Source: Pantoea sp. alder81
Lineage (GTDB): Bacteria > Pseudomonadota > Gammaproteobacteria > Enterobacterales > Enterobacteriaceae
Direction of reading: 5' to 3'
DNA length: 64,000 nt
Assembly (NCBI RefSeq): GCF_020179835.1
Contig: NZ_JAIUDA010000007.1
Span: 62,001-126,000 of the forward strand
The notes beneath the pieces are model-generated. The model searched no databases and was not told the origin of the DNA. It saw nothing but the letters and a program-made list of their open reading frames with translations. Both the position numbers and the translations under genes were made by a program. Below, piece by piece: positions 47,956-57,175 of the stretch (its first letter is position 1; every line of letters starts with the position of its first letter).

Positions 47956-48963
47956 TTACACGCCCACCGGCTGATTCTCATCTTGATCCACCGCGAAACA
48001 GGCGATTTGCTGGTCGCCATATTGCTTCAGTTTGGGCTGCAACTGGACGCAGGTGCCAAAACGACGGCGACAGCGCGCGTTAAACGCACAACCCGGCGGC
48101 GGATTGAGTGGGCTTGGCAACTCGCCGGTCAATTTAATACGTTCGCGACGCTCATCTGGATTCAGACGCGGCGTGGCTGATAACAAGGCCTGCGTATAAG
48201 GATGACGCGGATTGCTGAAAATGGCCTCTTTACTGCCCCGCTCAACGCAACGACCTAAATACATCACCATCACTTCGTCAGCGATATGCTCCACCACCGA
48301 CAAATCATGAGAAATGAACACATACGACAAACCCAAATCCTGCTGCAAATCCATCATCAGGTTCAGTACCTGTGCACGCACGGATACGTCGAGCGCGGAG
48401 ACCGGTTCATCGGCAATCAGCACATCCGGGTCAAGCATCAGCCCACGCGCAATGGCGATACGCTGACGCTGGCCACCGGAGAACATATGCGGATAGCGAT
48501 CGTAGTGCTCGGTTTTCAGGCCCACCTTCGCCATCATCTCCAGCGTCTTTTCACGGCGTTCCGCTTTGGTCAGCGAGGTATTAATCACCAACGGCTCTTC
48601 AAGAATCTGGCTGATTTTCTTACGCGGATTGAGCGAGCCGTAAGGGTTCTGGAACACGATCTGGATTTTCTGACGGCGCAACTTTTGCGCCTGCGGATCG
48701 TGCTTCAGCAAGTCCTGACCGTGCCAGTACAGCTGGCCTTCGGTCGGTGTTTCAATCATGGTCAGCAAGCGGCCAAGTGTGGATTTGCCACAGCCCGACT
48801 CACCCACCACCGCCAGCGTTTTGCCGCGCTCAAGGTTGAACGAGACGCCATCCAGCGCTTTCACCAGACGCTCCTGGCCAAACAGGCCTTTCTTCACCGG
48901 GTAATGCTTTTTCAGGTCGATCGCCTGCAGCAGGTAATCCTGCTTAGTGTTATCAAGACTCAT
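47956..48963 (-). CDS. dppF: Dipeptide ABC transporter ATP-binding subunit DppF
   Basis: DppF is one of two ATPases that drive the DppBC channel for dipeptide (and haem precursor) uptake. The 335-residue product has Walker A GESGCGKS at residues 54-61, the Q-loop ([13 protein letters not shown]), signature [15 protein letters not shown], Walker [13 protein letters not shown] and the H-loop FISHD. The C-terminal oligopeptide-transporter domain has clustered cysteines ([15 protein letters not shown]). I chose the ATG at 48963 with GGGAG upstream, which matches E. coli DppF (334), over one at 49044. It overlaps the end of dppD by 11 bases. Confidence 0.95.
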   Translation of the reverse strand: MSLDNTKQDYLLQAIDLKKHYPVKKGLFGQERLVKALDGVSFNLERGKTLAVVGESGCGKSTLGRLLTMIETPTEGQLYWHGQDLLKHDPQAQKLRRQKIQIVFQNPYGSLNPRKKISQILEEPLVINTSLTKAERREKTLEMMAKVGLKTEHYDRYPHMFSGGQRQRIAIARGLMLDPDVLIADEPVSALDVSVRAQVLNLMMDLQQDLGLSYVFISHDLSVVEHIADEVMVMYLGRCVERGSKEAIFSNPRHPYTQALLSATPRLNPDERRERIKLTGELPSPLNPPPGCAFNARCRRRFGTCVQLQPKLKQYGDQQIACFAVDQDENQPVGV

Positions 48964-49939
48964 AAGTTGGTCTCCCGGCATCATCCAGTGGGAAATGGCA
49001 TTTGGACTGGCGACCCGGAATGTCACGCAGTTCAGGTTCTTCACGACGGCAGCGCTCGGTCACATACGGGCAGCGCGGATTGAGCAGGCAACCATTTGGA
49101 CGGTCATATTTGCCCGGTACCACACCCGGCAACGAGGCCAGACGCGCTTTATCCGCCGCAAATTCCGGCAGTGCGCGCAGCAACGCCTGGGTGTACGGAT
49201 GACGCGGCGCTTTAAAGATATCCACCGCTTTACCACTCTCGACCACCTGGCCGGCGTACATCACGATGATGTGCTGCGCGGCTTCTGCCACTAAAGCCAG
49301 ATCGTGTGTAATCAGGATCAGCGCCATGTTCTCCTGCTTCTGCAATTCCAGAAGCAGTTCGATGATTTGCGCCTGAATGGTCACATCCAGCGCGGTGGTC
49401 GGCTCATCGGCAATCAGTAGCTTGGGTTTGCAGGCAATCGCCATGGCGATCATCACACGTTGGCTCATACCCCCCGACAGCTGATGCGGATAAACATCCA
49501 GACGAGACGCTGGATCGGGAATCCCCACCTGATCCAGCAAATCAATCGCGCGCTGACGACGGGTACTTTTGCTGCCGCCCTGATGCACCTTCAGCGCTTC
49601 CATGATCTGGAAGCCCACGGTGTAGCACGGGTTAAGGCTGGTCATTGGGTCCTGGAAGATCATCGCGACTTCAGCGCCCACCAGCTGGCGGCGCTCTTTC
49701 TCGGAGATTTTCTGCAGGTCGCGCTGGTTGAACTCCAGCTTTTCCGCCATCACGCGGCCGGGATAATCAATCAGCCCCATAATCGCCAGCGAGCTGACCG
49801 ATTTACCGGAGCCAGATTCACCAACAATCCCCACCACCTGGCCTTGTTCAACCTGGTAGCTGATGCGATCTACTGCACGGAACGGTGTTTTTTCGTCGCC
49901 GAAGTGCACCGACAGTTTTTCTACATTTAATAGTGCCAT
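48953..49939 (-). CDS. dppD: Dipeptide ABC transporter ATP-binding subunit DppD
   Basis: The partner ATPase of DppF. The 328-residue product (327 in E. coli) has Walker A GESGSGKS at residues 40-47, the Q-loop [12 protein letters not shown], signature [16 protein letters not shown], Walker [13 protein letters not shown] and H-loop LITHD. Near the C-terminus four cysteines are clustered ([16 protein letters not shown] and KCHF), the pattern of the domain that carries an iron-sulfur cluster in some peptide importers. It lies 12 bases after dppC and overlaps dppF. Confidence 0.95.
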   Translation of the reverse strand: MALLNVEKLSVHFGDEKTPFRAVDRISYQVEQGQVVGIVGESGSGKSVSSLAIMGLIDYPGRVMAEKLEFNQRDLQKISEKERRQLVGAEVAMIFQDPMTSLNPCYTVGFQIMEALKVHQGGSKSTRRQRAIDLLDQVGIPDPASRLDVYPHQLSGGMSQRVMIAMAIACKPKLLIADEPTTALDVTIQAQIIELLLELQKQENMALILITHDLALVAEAAQHIIVMYAGQVVESGKAVDIFKAPRHPYTQALLRALPEFAADKARLASLPGVVPGKYDRPNGCLLNPRCPYVTERCRREEPELRDIPGRQSKCHFPLDDAGRPTYES

Positions 49940-49951
49940 CTCGGTGCCTCT

Positions 49952-50854
49952 TTACTGCTTGAGTTTCGGGTCGAGTGCGTCACGCAAACCATCGCCCATG
50001 AGGTTGAATGCCAGTACAGTGAGCAGGATGACGACGCCAGGGAACGTCACGACCCACCAGGCACTTTGCGCATACTGCAACACGTCGGAGAGCATGGTGC
50101 CCCACTCCGGCGTGGGCGGCTGCGCCCCCATTCCGAGAAAGCCCAACGCCGCCATATCAAGGATGGCGTTGGAGAAACCTAATGATGCCTGCACGATCAG
50201 CGGTGCCAGGCAGTTAGGCAGAATATTGACGAACATCTGGCGCAGCGTACCGGCCCCCGCCACGCTGGATGCGGTGACGTAGTCGCGGTTCACTTCCACC
50301 AGCACGGCAGCACGTGTCAGACGGATATAGTGCGGCAGGGCGACGAAGGTGATCGCCAGTGAGGCGTTCACAATCGACGGGCCGAAGATGGCCACCAGCA
50401 CCAACGCCAGCAGCAGGCTTGGCAGCGCCAGCATGATATCCACCAGACGCATGATCACCGCATCGACGACGCCGCCGAGGTAACCGGCCATCAGGCCAAA
50501 CACCACGCCAAGAATCAGCGACAGCACCACCACTAAACAGCCAACCAGCAGCGACAATCGCGCGCCGTACATCAGACGAGACAGCACATCGCGGCCCACA
50601 TCATCGGTGCCAAAGATAAATTTCCAGCTGCCACCGTCCTGCCACACCGGCGGATGCAGCAGCGCATCGCGGAACTGCTCCGACGGCGCGTGCGGCGCCA
50701 GCACATCAGCAAAAATAGCGATCAGCAGCATCAGAATGATGTAAACCAGGCCAATCACCGCGCCTTTATTACGTTTGAAGTAGTGCCAGAATTCCTGAAT
50801 CGGGGTCATCGGCTTGGGTGCAGCGCTTACGCTTGCGGGATCAACAGTTGTCAT
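49952..50854 (-). CDS. dppC: Dipeptide ABC transporter permease DppC
   Basis: One of the two channel subunits. The 300-residue product, the E. coli length, has a cytoplasmic N-terminus (FWHYFKRNKGAVIGLVYI), about six membrane segments and the EAA-type coupling loop (NRDYVTASSVAGAGTLRQMFVNILPNCLAPLIV). The C-terminus LMGDGLRDALDPKLKQ is identical to that of E. coli DppC. I chose the ATG at 50854, which follows a strong AAGGGGGG site, over one at 50914 that would run into dppB. Confidence 0.95.
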   Translation of the reverse strand: MTTVDPASVSAAPKPMTPIQEFWHYFKRNKGAVIGLVYIILMLLIAIFADVLAPHAPSEQFRDALLHPPVWQDGGSWKFIFGTDDVGRDVLSRLMYGARLSLLVGCLVVVLSLILGVVFGLMAGYLGGVVDAVIMRLVDIMLALPSLLLALVLVAIFGPSIVNASLAITFVALPHYIRLTRAAVLVEVNRDYVTASSVAGAGTLRQMFVNILPNCLAPLIVQASLGFSNAILDMAALGFLGMGAQPPTPEWGTMLSDVLQYAQSAWWVVTFPGVVILLTVLAFNLMGDGLRDALDPKLKQ

Positions 50855-50864
50855 GATGCCCCCC

Positions 50865-51884
50865 TTATTTCTTATGTCGAATGCGCGGATTGACCACGCC
50901 GTACAACAGATCAACCAGCAGGTTGACCACGATGATCAGAATCGCCACCAGCAATACGCCGCCCTGCACCACCGGATAGTCACGGCGCTGCAATGCTTCG
51001 ATCAGCCAGCGACCGAGTCCCGGCCACGAGAAGATGGTTTCCGTCAGAATCGCGCCCGCCAGCAAAGTACCGACCTGCAGACCGATAACCGTCACCACCG
51101 GCAGCATGGCGTTACGCAGTGCGTGCACCACGATGACACGCATACGCGTCAGGCCTTTGGCGCGCGCGGTACGGATGTAATCTTCCCCCAGCACTTCCAG
51201 CATTGAGGAGCGCGTCATACGCACGATCACCGCCAGCGGGATGGTGCCCAGCACAATGGCCGGCAGAATCATGTGCATCACCGCATCTTTGAAATCGCCC
51301 GCTTCGCCCCACAGCAAGGTATCGATCAGCATAAACCCGGTCAGAGGATGGCTGTCGTCAAGGAAGATGATGTCACTGACACGCCCGGAAACCGGCGTCA
51401 GGTTCCACTGCACCGACACCAGCATGATCAGCATGATGCCCCACCAGAAAATGGGCATCGAGTAGCCGGTCAGTGAGATGCCCACCGCCGTGTGATCAAA
51501 CACCGAGCCGCGTTTTACCGCCGCCAATACGCCAACCGGAATGCCCACCGCAATCGCGAAGAGCATCGCGCAGATGCCGAGTTCCAGCGTGGCTTTAAAA
51601 CGAGGGACGAACTCATCCCATACCGGGATACGGCTTTTCAGCGAGATACCGAGGTCACCGTGCAGCACACCATTAATGTAGGTGATGTACTGTTTCCACA
51701 TCGGCTGGTCGAGGCCAAACTGGGCCATCAGCTGGGCGTGACGTTCGGGAGAGATACCGCGTTCGCCGGCCATGATCAGTACCGGGTCGCCGGGGATCAA
51801 ATGGACAAACGCAAAGGTCAGTAAGGTAATACCGATAAACGTTGGGATGACAAGGCCCAGACGTCGGAGTATGAATTGCAGCAT
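50865..51884 (-). CDS. dppB: Dipeptide ABC transporter permease DppB
   Basis: The other channel subunit. The 339-residue product (339 in E. coli) begins MLQFILRRLGLVIPTFIGITLLTFAFVHLIPGDP, the typical first helix of this family, has six membrane segments, and the coupling loop EDYIRTARAKGLTRMRVIVVHALRNAMLPVV. It comes after a 198-base gap from dppA that holds two strong hairpins, as expected for a binding-protein gene expressed more than its transporter. Confidence 0.95.
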   Translation of the reverse strand: MLQFILRRLGLVIPTFIGITLLTFAFVHLIPGDPVLIMAGERGISPERHAQLMAQFGLDQPMWKQYITYINGVLHGDLGISLKSRIPVWDEFVPRFKATLELGICAMLFAIAVGIPVGVLAAVKRGSVFDHTAVGISLTGYSMPIFWWGIMLIMLVSVQWNLTPVSGRVSDIIFLDDSHPLTGFMLIDTLLWGEAGDFKDAVMHMILPAIVLGTIPLAVIVRMTRSSMLEVLGEDYIRTARAKGLTRMRVIVVHALRNAMLPVVTVIGLQVGTLLAGAILTETIFSWPGLGRWLIEALQRRDYPVVQGGVLLVAILIIVVNLLVDLLYGVVNPRIRHKK

Positions 51885-52019
51885 AAGCCGGGTTCTCAGT
51901 CATTTCCCGTGACGTTGCCGCCAGGGACTACATTGCTCACAACACGCAGCCGACAAAGCCGGACGCGACGCAAGAAGCGCTTCAATATAAGAAATTAGCC
52001 GGAAAAAAAGTGCGGAATA

Positions 52020-52061
52020 CGGGCGGCAAAGGTGCCGCCCGAGGGCCAGCAGCGCTGGCCC
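52020..52061 (-). terminator. Double hairpin between dppA and dppB
   Basis: Two back-to-back perfect 8-bp hairpins (CGGGCGGC / GCCGCCCG at 52020-52041 and GGGCCAGC / GCTGGCCC at 52043-52061), with a T run about 12 bases further on the minus strand. Such elements commonly raise the level of the binding-protein mRNA relative to the downstream permease genes, by partial termination or by blocking exonucleases. Confidence 0.7.
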
Positions 52062-52082
52062 AGACCGCGATAATCCGAAAGG

Positions 52083-53693
52083 TTATTCCTGGATATCGAC
52101 GTTTTCGAAGTGATGTTTACCTAATGGATCAACCACATAGCCACTCACTTTCTTGCTCACTGGCTCATATACGGTTGAGTGAGCAATGATCAGTGCCGGA
52201 GCCTGGTCATGCATCACAACCTGAGCCTGTTTGTAGAGCTCAATACGTTTGTTGTGATCGGCTTCAGCACGTGCAGGCTGAATCAGATCTTCAAACGGCT
52301 TGTAGCACCAGCGTGAGTAGTTAGAACCGTCTTTGGCCGCGGCACAGCTAAACAGGGTGGCGAAGAAGTTATCCGGATCCCCATTATCACCGGTCCAGCC
52401 CATCATTACGGTCTGGTGTTCACCGGCTTTAGCGCGTTTCAAGTACTCGCCCCACTCGAAGGTGACGATTTTGGCTTTCACGCCAATTTTCGCCCAGTCA
52501 GCCTGAACCATTTCCGCCATACGACGAGCGTTCGGGTTATATGGACGCTGAACCGGCATCGCCCACAGGTCGATAGAGAAACCGTCCGGCATGCCCGCTT
52601 CTTTCAGCAGCTCTTTCGCTTTAGCAGGATCGTAAGCGTAATCTTTGATGTCGTCGTTGTAGCTCCACATGGTTGGTGGAATCAGGTTTTTCGCGGCCTG
52701 GCCAGCGCCCTGATAAACGGCATCAATAATGGCTTGTTTGTTCACCACCATGGTCAGTGCCTGACGCACTTTCACGTTATCCAGCGGTTTTTTCTCGGTG
52801 TTAAATGACAGGTAACCGACGTTCAGACCAGGCTGCTCCATCAGGTTAATTTTGTCATCTTTCTTCATGCTGGCGATGTCAGCCGGGTTCGGATACGGCA
52901 TCACCTGGCACTCACCCTTCTGCAGTTTGGCGTAACGCACAGACGCATCAGGGGTGATGGAGAACACCAGACGATCAATCTTCGGCTTGGTGCCCCAGAA
53001 GTCCGGGTTGGCTTTGTACAGAATGCGCGAGTCTTTTTGGTATTGCTGCAGCACGAATGGACCAGTACCCACTGGATTGAGGTCCAGCTTCTCTGGGGTG
53101 CCGGCTTTCAGCATGTTGTCGGCATATTCTTTTGACAGGATTGAGGCGAAGTCCATACCGAGGTCGGCAATGAACGGCGCTTCTGAACGGCTCAGGGTGA
53201 AGCGTACGGTGTAGTCGTCAACTTTCTCGATTTTCTCGATCAGCTTCGGCATATCCATACCTTCGAAGTATTCGTAGCTGCCGCCCGATACACCGTGGTA
53301 CTTGTTGTTTTTGTCGAGCTGGCGCTCGAAGGAGAACACGACGTCGTCAGCGTTGAAGGTACGCGTTGGCTTGAAGTCTTTGGTGGTTTGCCACTTCACG
53401 CCTTTACGCAGATGGAAGGTATAAGTTTTACCATCTTCGCTAACGTCCCATTTTTCAGCCAGGCCAGGCTGCAGCTCGGTGGTACCGGTTTTGAACTCAA
53501 CCAGACGGTTGTAGATCGGCACGGAGCTGGCATCGTAAGTGGTACCCGATGTGAAGAGCTGCGGGTTAAAGCCTTCCGGCGAACCTTCTGAACAATATAC
53601 AAGGGTTTTCGCCTGGACACCCGCGGCAACAGTCATAGCAATCAGGCTAAGACCGACCTTCAGCATCCTGGATTTAGCCAGGGAGTTGATCAT
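52083..53693 (-). CDS. dppA: Periplasmic dipeptide-binding protein DppA
   Basis: DppA captures dipeptides (and haem) in the periplasm for DppBCDF and serves in peptide chemotaxis with Tap. The 536-residue product (535 in E. coli) has a signal peptide cut at VQA-KTLVYCSEG (after residue 28) and the family 5 solute-binding signature (AEKWDVSEDGKTYTFHLRKGVKW). I chose the ATG at 53693, which has TGGAG seven bases upstream, over the ATG at 53705 that lies inside that ribosome site. The leader just ahead matches the binding region of the small RNA GcvB. Confidence 0.95.
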   Translation of the reverse strand: MINSLAKSRMLKVGLSLIAMTVAAGVQAKTLVYCSEGSPEGFNPQLFTSGTTYDASSVPIYNRLVEFKTGTTELQPGLAEKWDVSEDGKTYTFHLRKGVKWQTTKDFKPTRTFNADDVVFSFERQLDKNNKYHGVSGGSYEYFEGMDMPKLIEKIEKVDDYTVRFTLSRSEAPFIADLGMDFASILSKEYADNMLKAGTPEKLDLNPVGTGPFVLQQYQKDSRILYKANPDFWGTKPKIDRLVFSITPDASVRYAKLQKGECQVMPYPNPADIASMKKDDKINLMEQPGLNVGYLSFNTEKKPLDNVKVRQALTMVVNKQAIIDAVYQGAGQAAKNLIPPTMWSYNDDIKDYAYDPAKAKELLKEAGMPDGFSIDLWAMPVQRPYNPNARRMAEMVQADWAKIGVKAKIVTFEWGEYLKRAKAGEHQTVMMGWTGDNGDPDNFFATLFSCAAAKDGSNYSRWCYKPFEDLIQPARAEADHNKRIELYKQAQVVMHDQAPALIIAHSTVYEPVSKKVSGYVVDPLGKHHFENVDIQE

Positions 53694-53710
53694 GTTTTGC
53701 TCCATTGTGA

Positions 53711-53723
53711 TGTGATGTTGTGT
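53711..53723 (-). promoter_or_regulatory. GcvB small-RNA target site in the dppA leader
   Basis: On the mRNA the sequence ACACAACATCACA is a perfect 13-base complement of the GU-rich R1 region of enterobacterial GcvB as I recall it. It lies 18-30 bases upstream of the dppA start and next to the ribosome site. E. coli dppA is a known GcvB target through the same CA-rich motif. Confidence 0.7.
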
Positions 53724-54300
53724 GCGTCGCCCGACCTCTGAATTTTTTTATGCGGTTCGGGCAGCATGCGAGTGGTTTTTTTGTCATCCGATAGCCAATG
53801 GCTCCTCAGAATCGCCCTACTCTGCATGTTATTGACGCATCAATTTGTCAACAGTTGCAAAGAACGTCAATACAAGGTGGGGTTATTTACACAGAGTGTG
53901 AGTAAGTGCAAGCAACGATAAAAAACAGGGTTATTGCGCTGAGCCAAAATTTAAAAAGGTGATAAAGCGCGCAATGCCGCGTGATTATCTGGCTATGTAG
54001 TCAAATGACAGTGATTATCACCGCTAAAAAACACACAAAAGTTATTGGTAAATGTCGAATATCTGAACGATTCTCCGTGCGTTATGACGTTCAGGCAGCG
54101 AAATATGCTGGTGTATTGGCATAAGAAATCAGCAAAAAGCAAGAATCGGTCATAAGAAGAATGTGTCGCGAATTAAGCGTGCAGGGTTGATTGCGTGAGG
54201 GGTCAAGTTGGTAAAGTGGGAATAATGGCGGGTAGTGACGGTTATTTGAATGGGAAGGGCAATAGTAGGTTTTATTGCTTTTGGTTATCTGCGCTGCTCA
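53724..54300. other. Gene-free AT-rich region upstream of dppA
   Basis: No gene was found in about 575 bases. The dppA promoter should lie in its left part. A near-palindrome GTGATTATCAC at 54011-54021 is the only compact symmetric motif I noticed; I cannot assign it to a regulator. Confidence 0.5.
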
Positions 54301-54302
54301 GA

Positions 54303-54397
54303 GAAGGCGGCTCGATCGCAAAGACGGCGTAAATACATCCCTGTAGCCTCGACCGCCGCATCCCTGCGGCGAACGCTTTGCTCCCCGAGCCGCCTTC
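54303..54397. repeat. Long palindromic repeat element A
   Basis: The arms GAAGGCGGCTCG (54303-54314) and CGAGCCGCCTTC (54386-54397) pair perfectly and are continued by GCAAAG/CTTTGC inside. The centre holds the small hairpin GCCGCA-TCCC-TGCGGC (54355-54370). It has the same build as the two elements at 54524 and 54743 but in the opposite direction, so it is probably a member of the same repeat family. Confidence 0.75.
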
Positions 54398-54523
54398 CCA
54401 TCGCTCATCAGCAATGATTCCGCTGTTTTGAAAAGCTGCACGCACCTAATCTGCATCATGTTTTCTTTTTGCAGCACGCACAGAACCGAATTTTCGCTTC
54501 CAAAGGCCCGCACAGAATCAGAT

Positions 54524-54669
54524 GAAGGAGGGAATGCGGGGCCGCGGAGTAAAGCGTTACACGCCAGGGATGGCGTGTGTCGAGCGATCAGGGACGAGAC
54601 AGCGACTTTACGCAGCGGCCCCGTATTCACTCCTGGCTGCACCGGTTTCGCTTTTGAAACCCCGCACAG
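54524..54669. repeat. Long palindromic direct repeat, copy 1
   Basis: A 146-base unit found again 219 bases later. It is itself a large imperfect hairpin: the arms GCGGGGCCGC and GCGGCCCCG, with TAAAG/CTTTA inside, enclose a second hairpin ACACGCC-AGGGAT-GGCGTGT. No gene overlaps it on either strand that I believe. Confidence 0.9.
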
Positions 54670-54742
54670 AAGCAACAGTTTAACCTCTGGACACACGCAC
54701 AGAGCCGAATGCCAGCTTCTTAAAGCCTGCTCATAATCAAAC

Positions 54743-54888
54743 GAAGGAGGGAATGCGGGGCCGCGGAGTAAAGCGTTACACGCCAGGGATGGCGTCTGTC
54801 GAGCGATCAGGGACGAGACAGCGACTTTACGCAGCGGCCCCGCATTTACTCCTGACTGCACCGGCTCCGCTTTTGAAACCCCGCACAA
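54743..54888. repeat. Long palindromic direct repeat, copy 2
   Basis: The second copy differs from the first at only a few positions. Its right end runs on into the 51-base tandem repeat. Confidence 0.9.
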
Positions 54889-54972
54889 GAGCGTATTCCA
54901 CCGTGACTGCACCGGCTCCGCTTTTAAAACCCCGCACAAGAGCGTATTCCACCGTGACTGCACCGACTCCAC
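54854..54972. repeat. 51-bp tandem repeat
   Basis: Units beginning GACTGCACCGGCTCCGCTTT start at 54854 and 54905, with a partial third at 54956. They partly overlap the end of repeat copy 2, and the same motif in shorter form ends copy 1. Confidence 0.88.
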
Positions 54973-54989
54973 GATCAACAGACGAAAAA

Positions 54990-55013
54990 AAACCTGCTTT
55001 TTCAAGCAGGTTT
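54990..55013 (-). terminator. Terminator of the proline tRNA gene
   Basis: A 10-bp stem (AAACCTGCTT / AAGCAGGTTT) with a four-base loop, followed by a T run on the minus strand, starts ten bases after the tRNA 3' end. Confidence 0.9.
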
Positions 55014-55022
55014 CTTCAAATA

Positions 55023-55099
55023 TGGTCGGCGAGAGAGGATTCGAACCTCCGACCCACTGGTCCCAAACCAGTTGCGCTACCAAGCTGCGCTACTCGCCG
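55023..55099 (-). tRNA. proM: tRNA-Pro (anticodon UGG)
   Basis: The 77-base gene starts CGGCGAG and ends CTCGCCG-A-CCA, with the CCA encoded. The anticodon stem ACTGG/CCAGT encloses the loop TTTGGGA, so the anticodon is UGG. The T loop TTCGAAT is standard. It is a single-gene unit between dppA and eptB. In E. coli this position holds proK, the CGG-reading tRNA-Pro, while the UGG gene (proM) lies in another cluster, so the symbol follows the anticodon and not the locus. Confidence 0.95.
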
Positions 55100-55224
55100 A
55101 TGGGGGCGAATATTACTGCTCCCCCATGGGAGCGTCAATCCCTTTTCCGTAAAATCCGCCCGATCGCCTGGAAAGCAAGCAGTGCTGCAAAAAGCCCTGC
55201 CGCTCAGTACCTTCCAGAAAACAC

Positions 55225-56916
55225 TTACAGCGTTTTGGCTGGCGTCGCCGCGGGTGCCTGACACCAGTTATTCGCCGCTTTAATCCCGCCATCCGGTGAA
55301 CTGTAGCCGAGGCAGCCTAAAATGGTATCAAACAACTCAACGTGACGATGGGTTTTGCCTACACGCTGCTGCGCCTGGAGACGCTCAAAGTTACTGCGGT
55401 TGGTCGAATCCTCCAGATACTTATCAGAGGCCCACACCATCATCGGCACGCGGAACTGCTCCGGCGGCGCCATCTCACGCGGCGTACCGTGCAAATGCAT
55501 GTTCTCACTGATCGACTCACCATGATCAGAGGCATAAAACACAATCGCCTTCTTATCACGTAGCTGATCGAGCACGCTATCCAGCATCGTATCGACGTAA
55601 AGAATCGAATTGTCATAAGCGTTAATCAACTGCGCTTTACTACAGGTCTCATCCACGCCCATACATTCCGGCTGATATCGTGCAAAGCTGCGCGGATAAC
55701 GCTGTGAATACAGGTAATGCGAACCTTTAGTGTGCAACACCACCAGATGCTTACCTTTCGGGAAACGTTGCAGTGAAGCCTGTAGTTCCGGCACCAACAG
55801 CATGTCATCCACCGCTTTACCCTGATTACGCTTCTCAGAACCGATCTGCTCACGGAACGAGAAGTTGTTCATATCGGCATTATCGTAGAACCACACTTCA
55901 CTCTGCATGGCGAACAGCTCAGAGGTAAAGCCCAGCTCTTTCATCACTGCAAAAACGTTCTGCTCTTTCAGCGTGCGGCCAGGGTTATCCATGGTGCCGC
56001 CTTCGCGCACAAACATACAGCGCAGCGACAGCTTGGTGGCGGTATCACAGGATTCACCACGGAATGCCACCAGATTCTTCTCTTTAGAAAGCTTCGGCGT
56101 GGTATCGCGGTCATAGCCCAGCAGACCCATATGATCCCAGCGCGTGGTCTCGCCAATCACAAACACCACATAGGTGTCATCGATGCCCGCTGGCGCAACG
56201 TAGGTAAACTTCTTCGCCGGATCCAACAACTCAGCGCCATCCACCTCTTCATCGACTTTCGTCCAGGCAAACAGCCCTAATGCCGCGATCCAGTTGGAAG
56301 GGAGATACGAGTGCGCCACCACCCCGCCGTAGCTCGGCAGGTCGATATTGGTGATCTCTTCATTCACTTTTTGCAGTTTGTCGAAATAGCGAATCGGCAA
56401 CCACACCAGCGCCACACTCAGCAGCATGATCAGCGCAGGCTTGAGACGCTGGCCTGGCGTTTTCAATTGCTCGATTAAAGTCTGGCTGAGGTTATTGCGC
56501 CAAATCAGCAGCAGCGGCAAGGCGCTAACCAGCACCATCCACATCACAAAGCGCATGCCGACCACTTCTTTCGAGAGATCCACATCGGTTGTCATCACCG
56601 ACGCCACGATGCCGTAGCCGATCACCACATTAAAGAAGGCCATGTAATAGGCAGAAGCGACCGAAATCACCACCGTCAGGCTGGCAAGGATACGATAAAC
56701 CCACTTGCCGCCCAGCGATAACAGACGCATCAGGAAGAACGTCAGCAGGACTGCAGCGGTCACTTCCGCTACCGCTGAGAGCCAGTTAGAGAGCGTGGAT
56801 TTCGTTAAGAAGCCGTCAAATCGGCGATAAAAAATCGGCAAATTCAATAAGATGCCGAGATAGAGCGCAAGCAATAGCGACAGCTTTTGCTGCGTTAACG
56901 TTTTGATATAATTCAT
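55225..56916 (-). CDS. eptB: Kdo2-lipid A phosphoethanolamine 7''-transferase EptB
   Basis: EptB adds phosphoethanolamine to the outer Kdo of lipopolysaccharide, lowering negative charge. The product has 563 residues, the E. coli length: five N-terminal membrane segments (to about residue 190), then a periplasmic sulfatase-fold domain. The marks are VVFVIGETTRWDHMGLLGYDRDTTP, SCDTATKLSLRCMFV with the nucleophile Thr, LVVLHTKGSHYLYSQRYP, and FYASDHGESISENMHLHGTP with zinc-binding Asp-His. It lies next to the tRNA-Pro, as in E. coli. Confidence 0.95.
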   Translation of the reverse strand: MNYIKTLTQQKLSLLLALYLGILLNLPIFYRRFDGFLTKSTLSNWLSAVAEVTAAVLLTFFLMRLLSLGGKWVYRILASLTVVISVASAYYMAFFNVVIGYGIVASVMTTDVDLSKEVVGMRFVMWMVLVSALPLLLIWRNNLSQTLIEQLKTPGQRLKPALIMLLSVALVWLPIRYFDKLQKVNEEITNIDLPSYGGVVAHSYLPSNWIAALGLFAWTKVDEEVDGAELLDPAKKFTYVAPAGIDDTYVVFVIGETTRWDHMGLLGYDRDTTPKLSKEKNLVAFRGESCDTATKLSLRCMFVREGGTMDNPGRTLKEQNVFAVMKELGFTSELFAMQSEVWFYDNADMNNFSFREQIGSEKRNQGKAVDDMLLVPELQASLQRFPKGKHLVVLHTKGSHYLYSQRYPRSFARYQPECMGVDETCSKAQLINAYDNSILYVDTMLDSVLDQLRDKKAIVFYASDHGESISENMHLHGTPREMAPPEQFRVPMMVWASDKYLEDSTNRSNFERLQAQQRVGKTHRHVELFDTILGCLGYSSPDGGIKAANNWCQAPAATPAKTL

Positions 56917-57135
56917 TTACTTATTCATTCCTGACCCGGTGTCAATAAACTAACCTTAAATGTGACTATTTAAAGTCAATAGAGTTCGTCCGTGAGAGAG
57001 AAAAGCGCAAGCAGCGAGCAGGAACGGGACGAATCTGAACCGGAACGGCAATGAGGGCGCATGCAGCGCAGCAGTAGAACATTTAACCAATGGTAAGACC
57101 AGACAATTATTGATCTGACCCCATCAAATGATAAA

Positions 57136-57153
57136 AGGCTCCAGACGGAGCCT
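57136..57153 (-). terminator. Terminator of ohr
   Basis: A 7-bp stem (AGGCTCC / GGAGCCT) with an AGAC loop is followed by TTTTATC on the minus strand, 22 bases after the ohr stop. Confidence 0.85.
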
Positions 57154-57175
57154 CTTTGTAAGACTGGCAGCAACC

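Noticed and set aside
54303..54972. A CRISPR array
   Set aside because: The repeats are long, few and palindromic over their whole length, and no spacer pattern or cas gene is present.
54298..55083. A 261-codon minus-strand open frame across the repeat block and the tRNA
   Set aside because: Its start is inside the tRNA-Pro gene and its apparent internal protein repeats only mirror the DNA repeats. No domain or credible ribosome site is visible.
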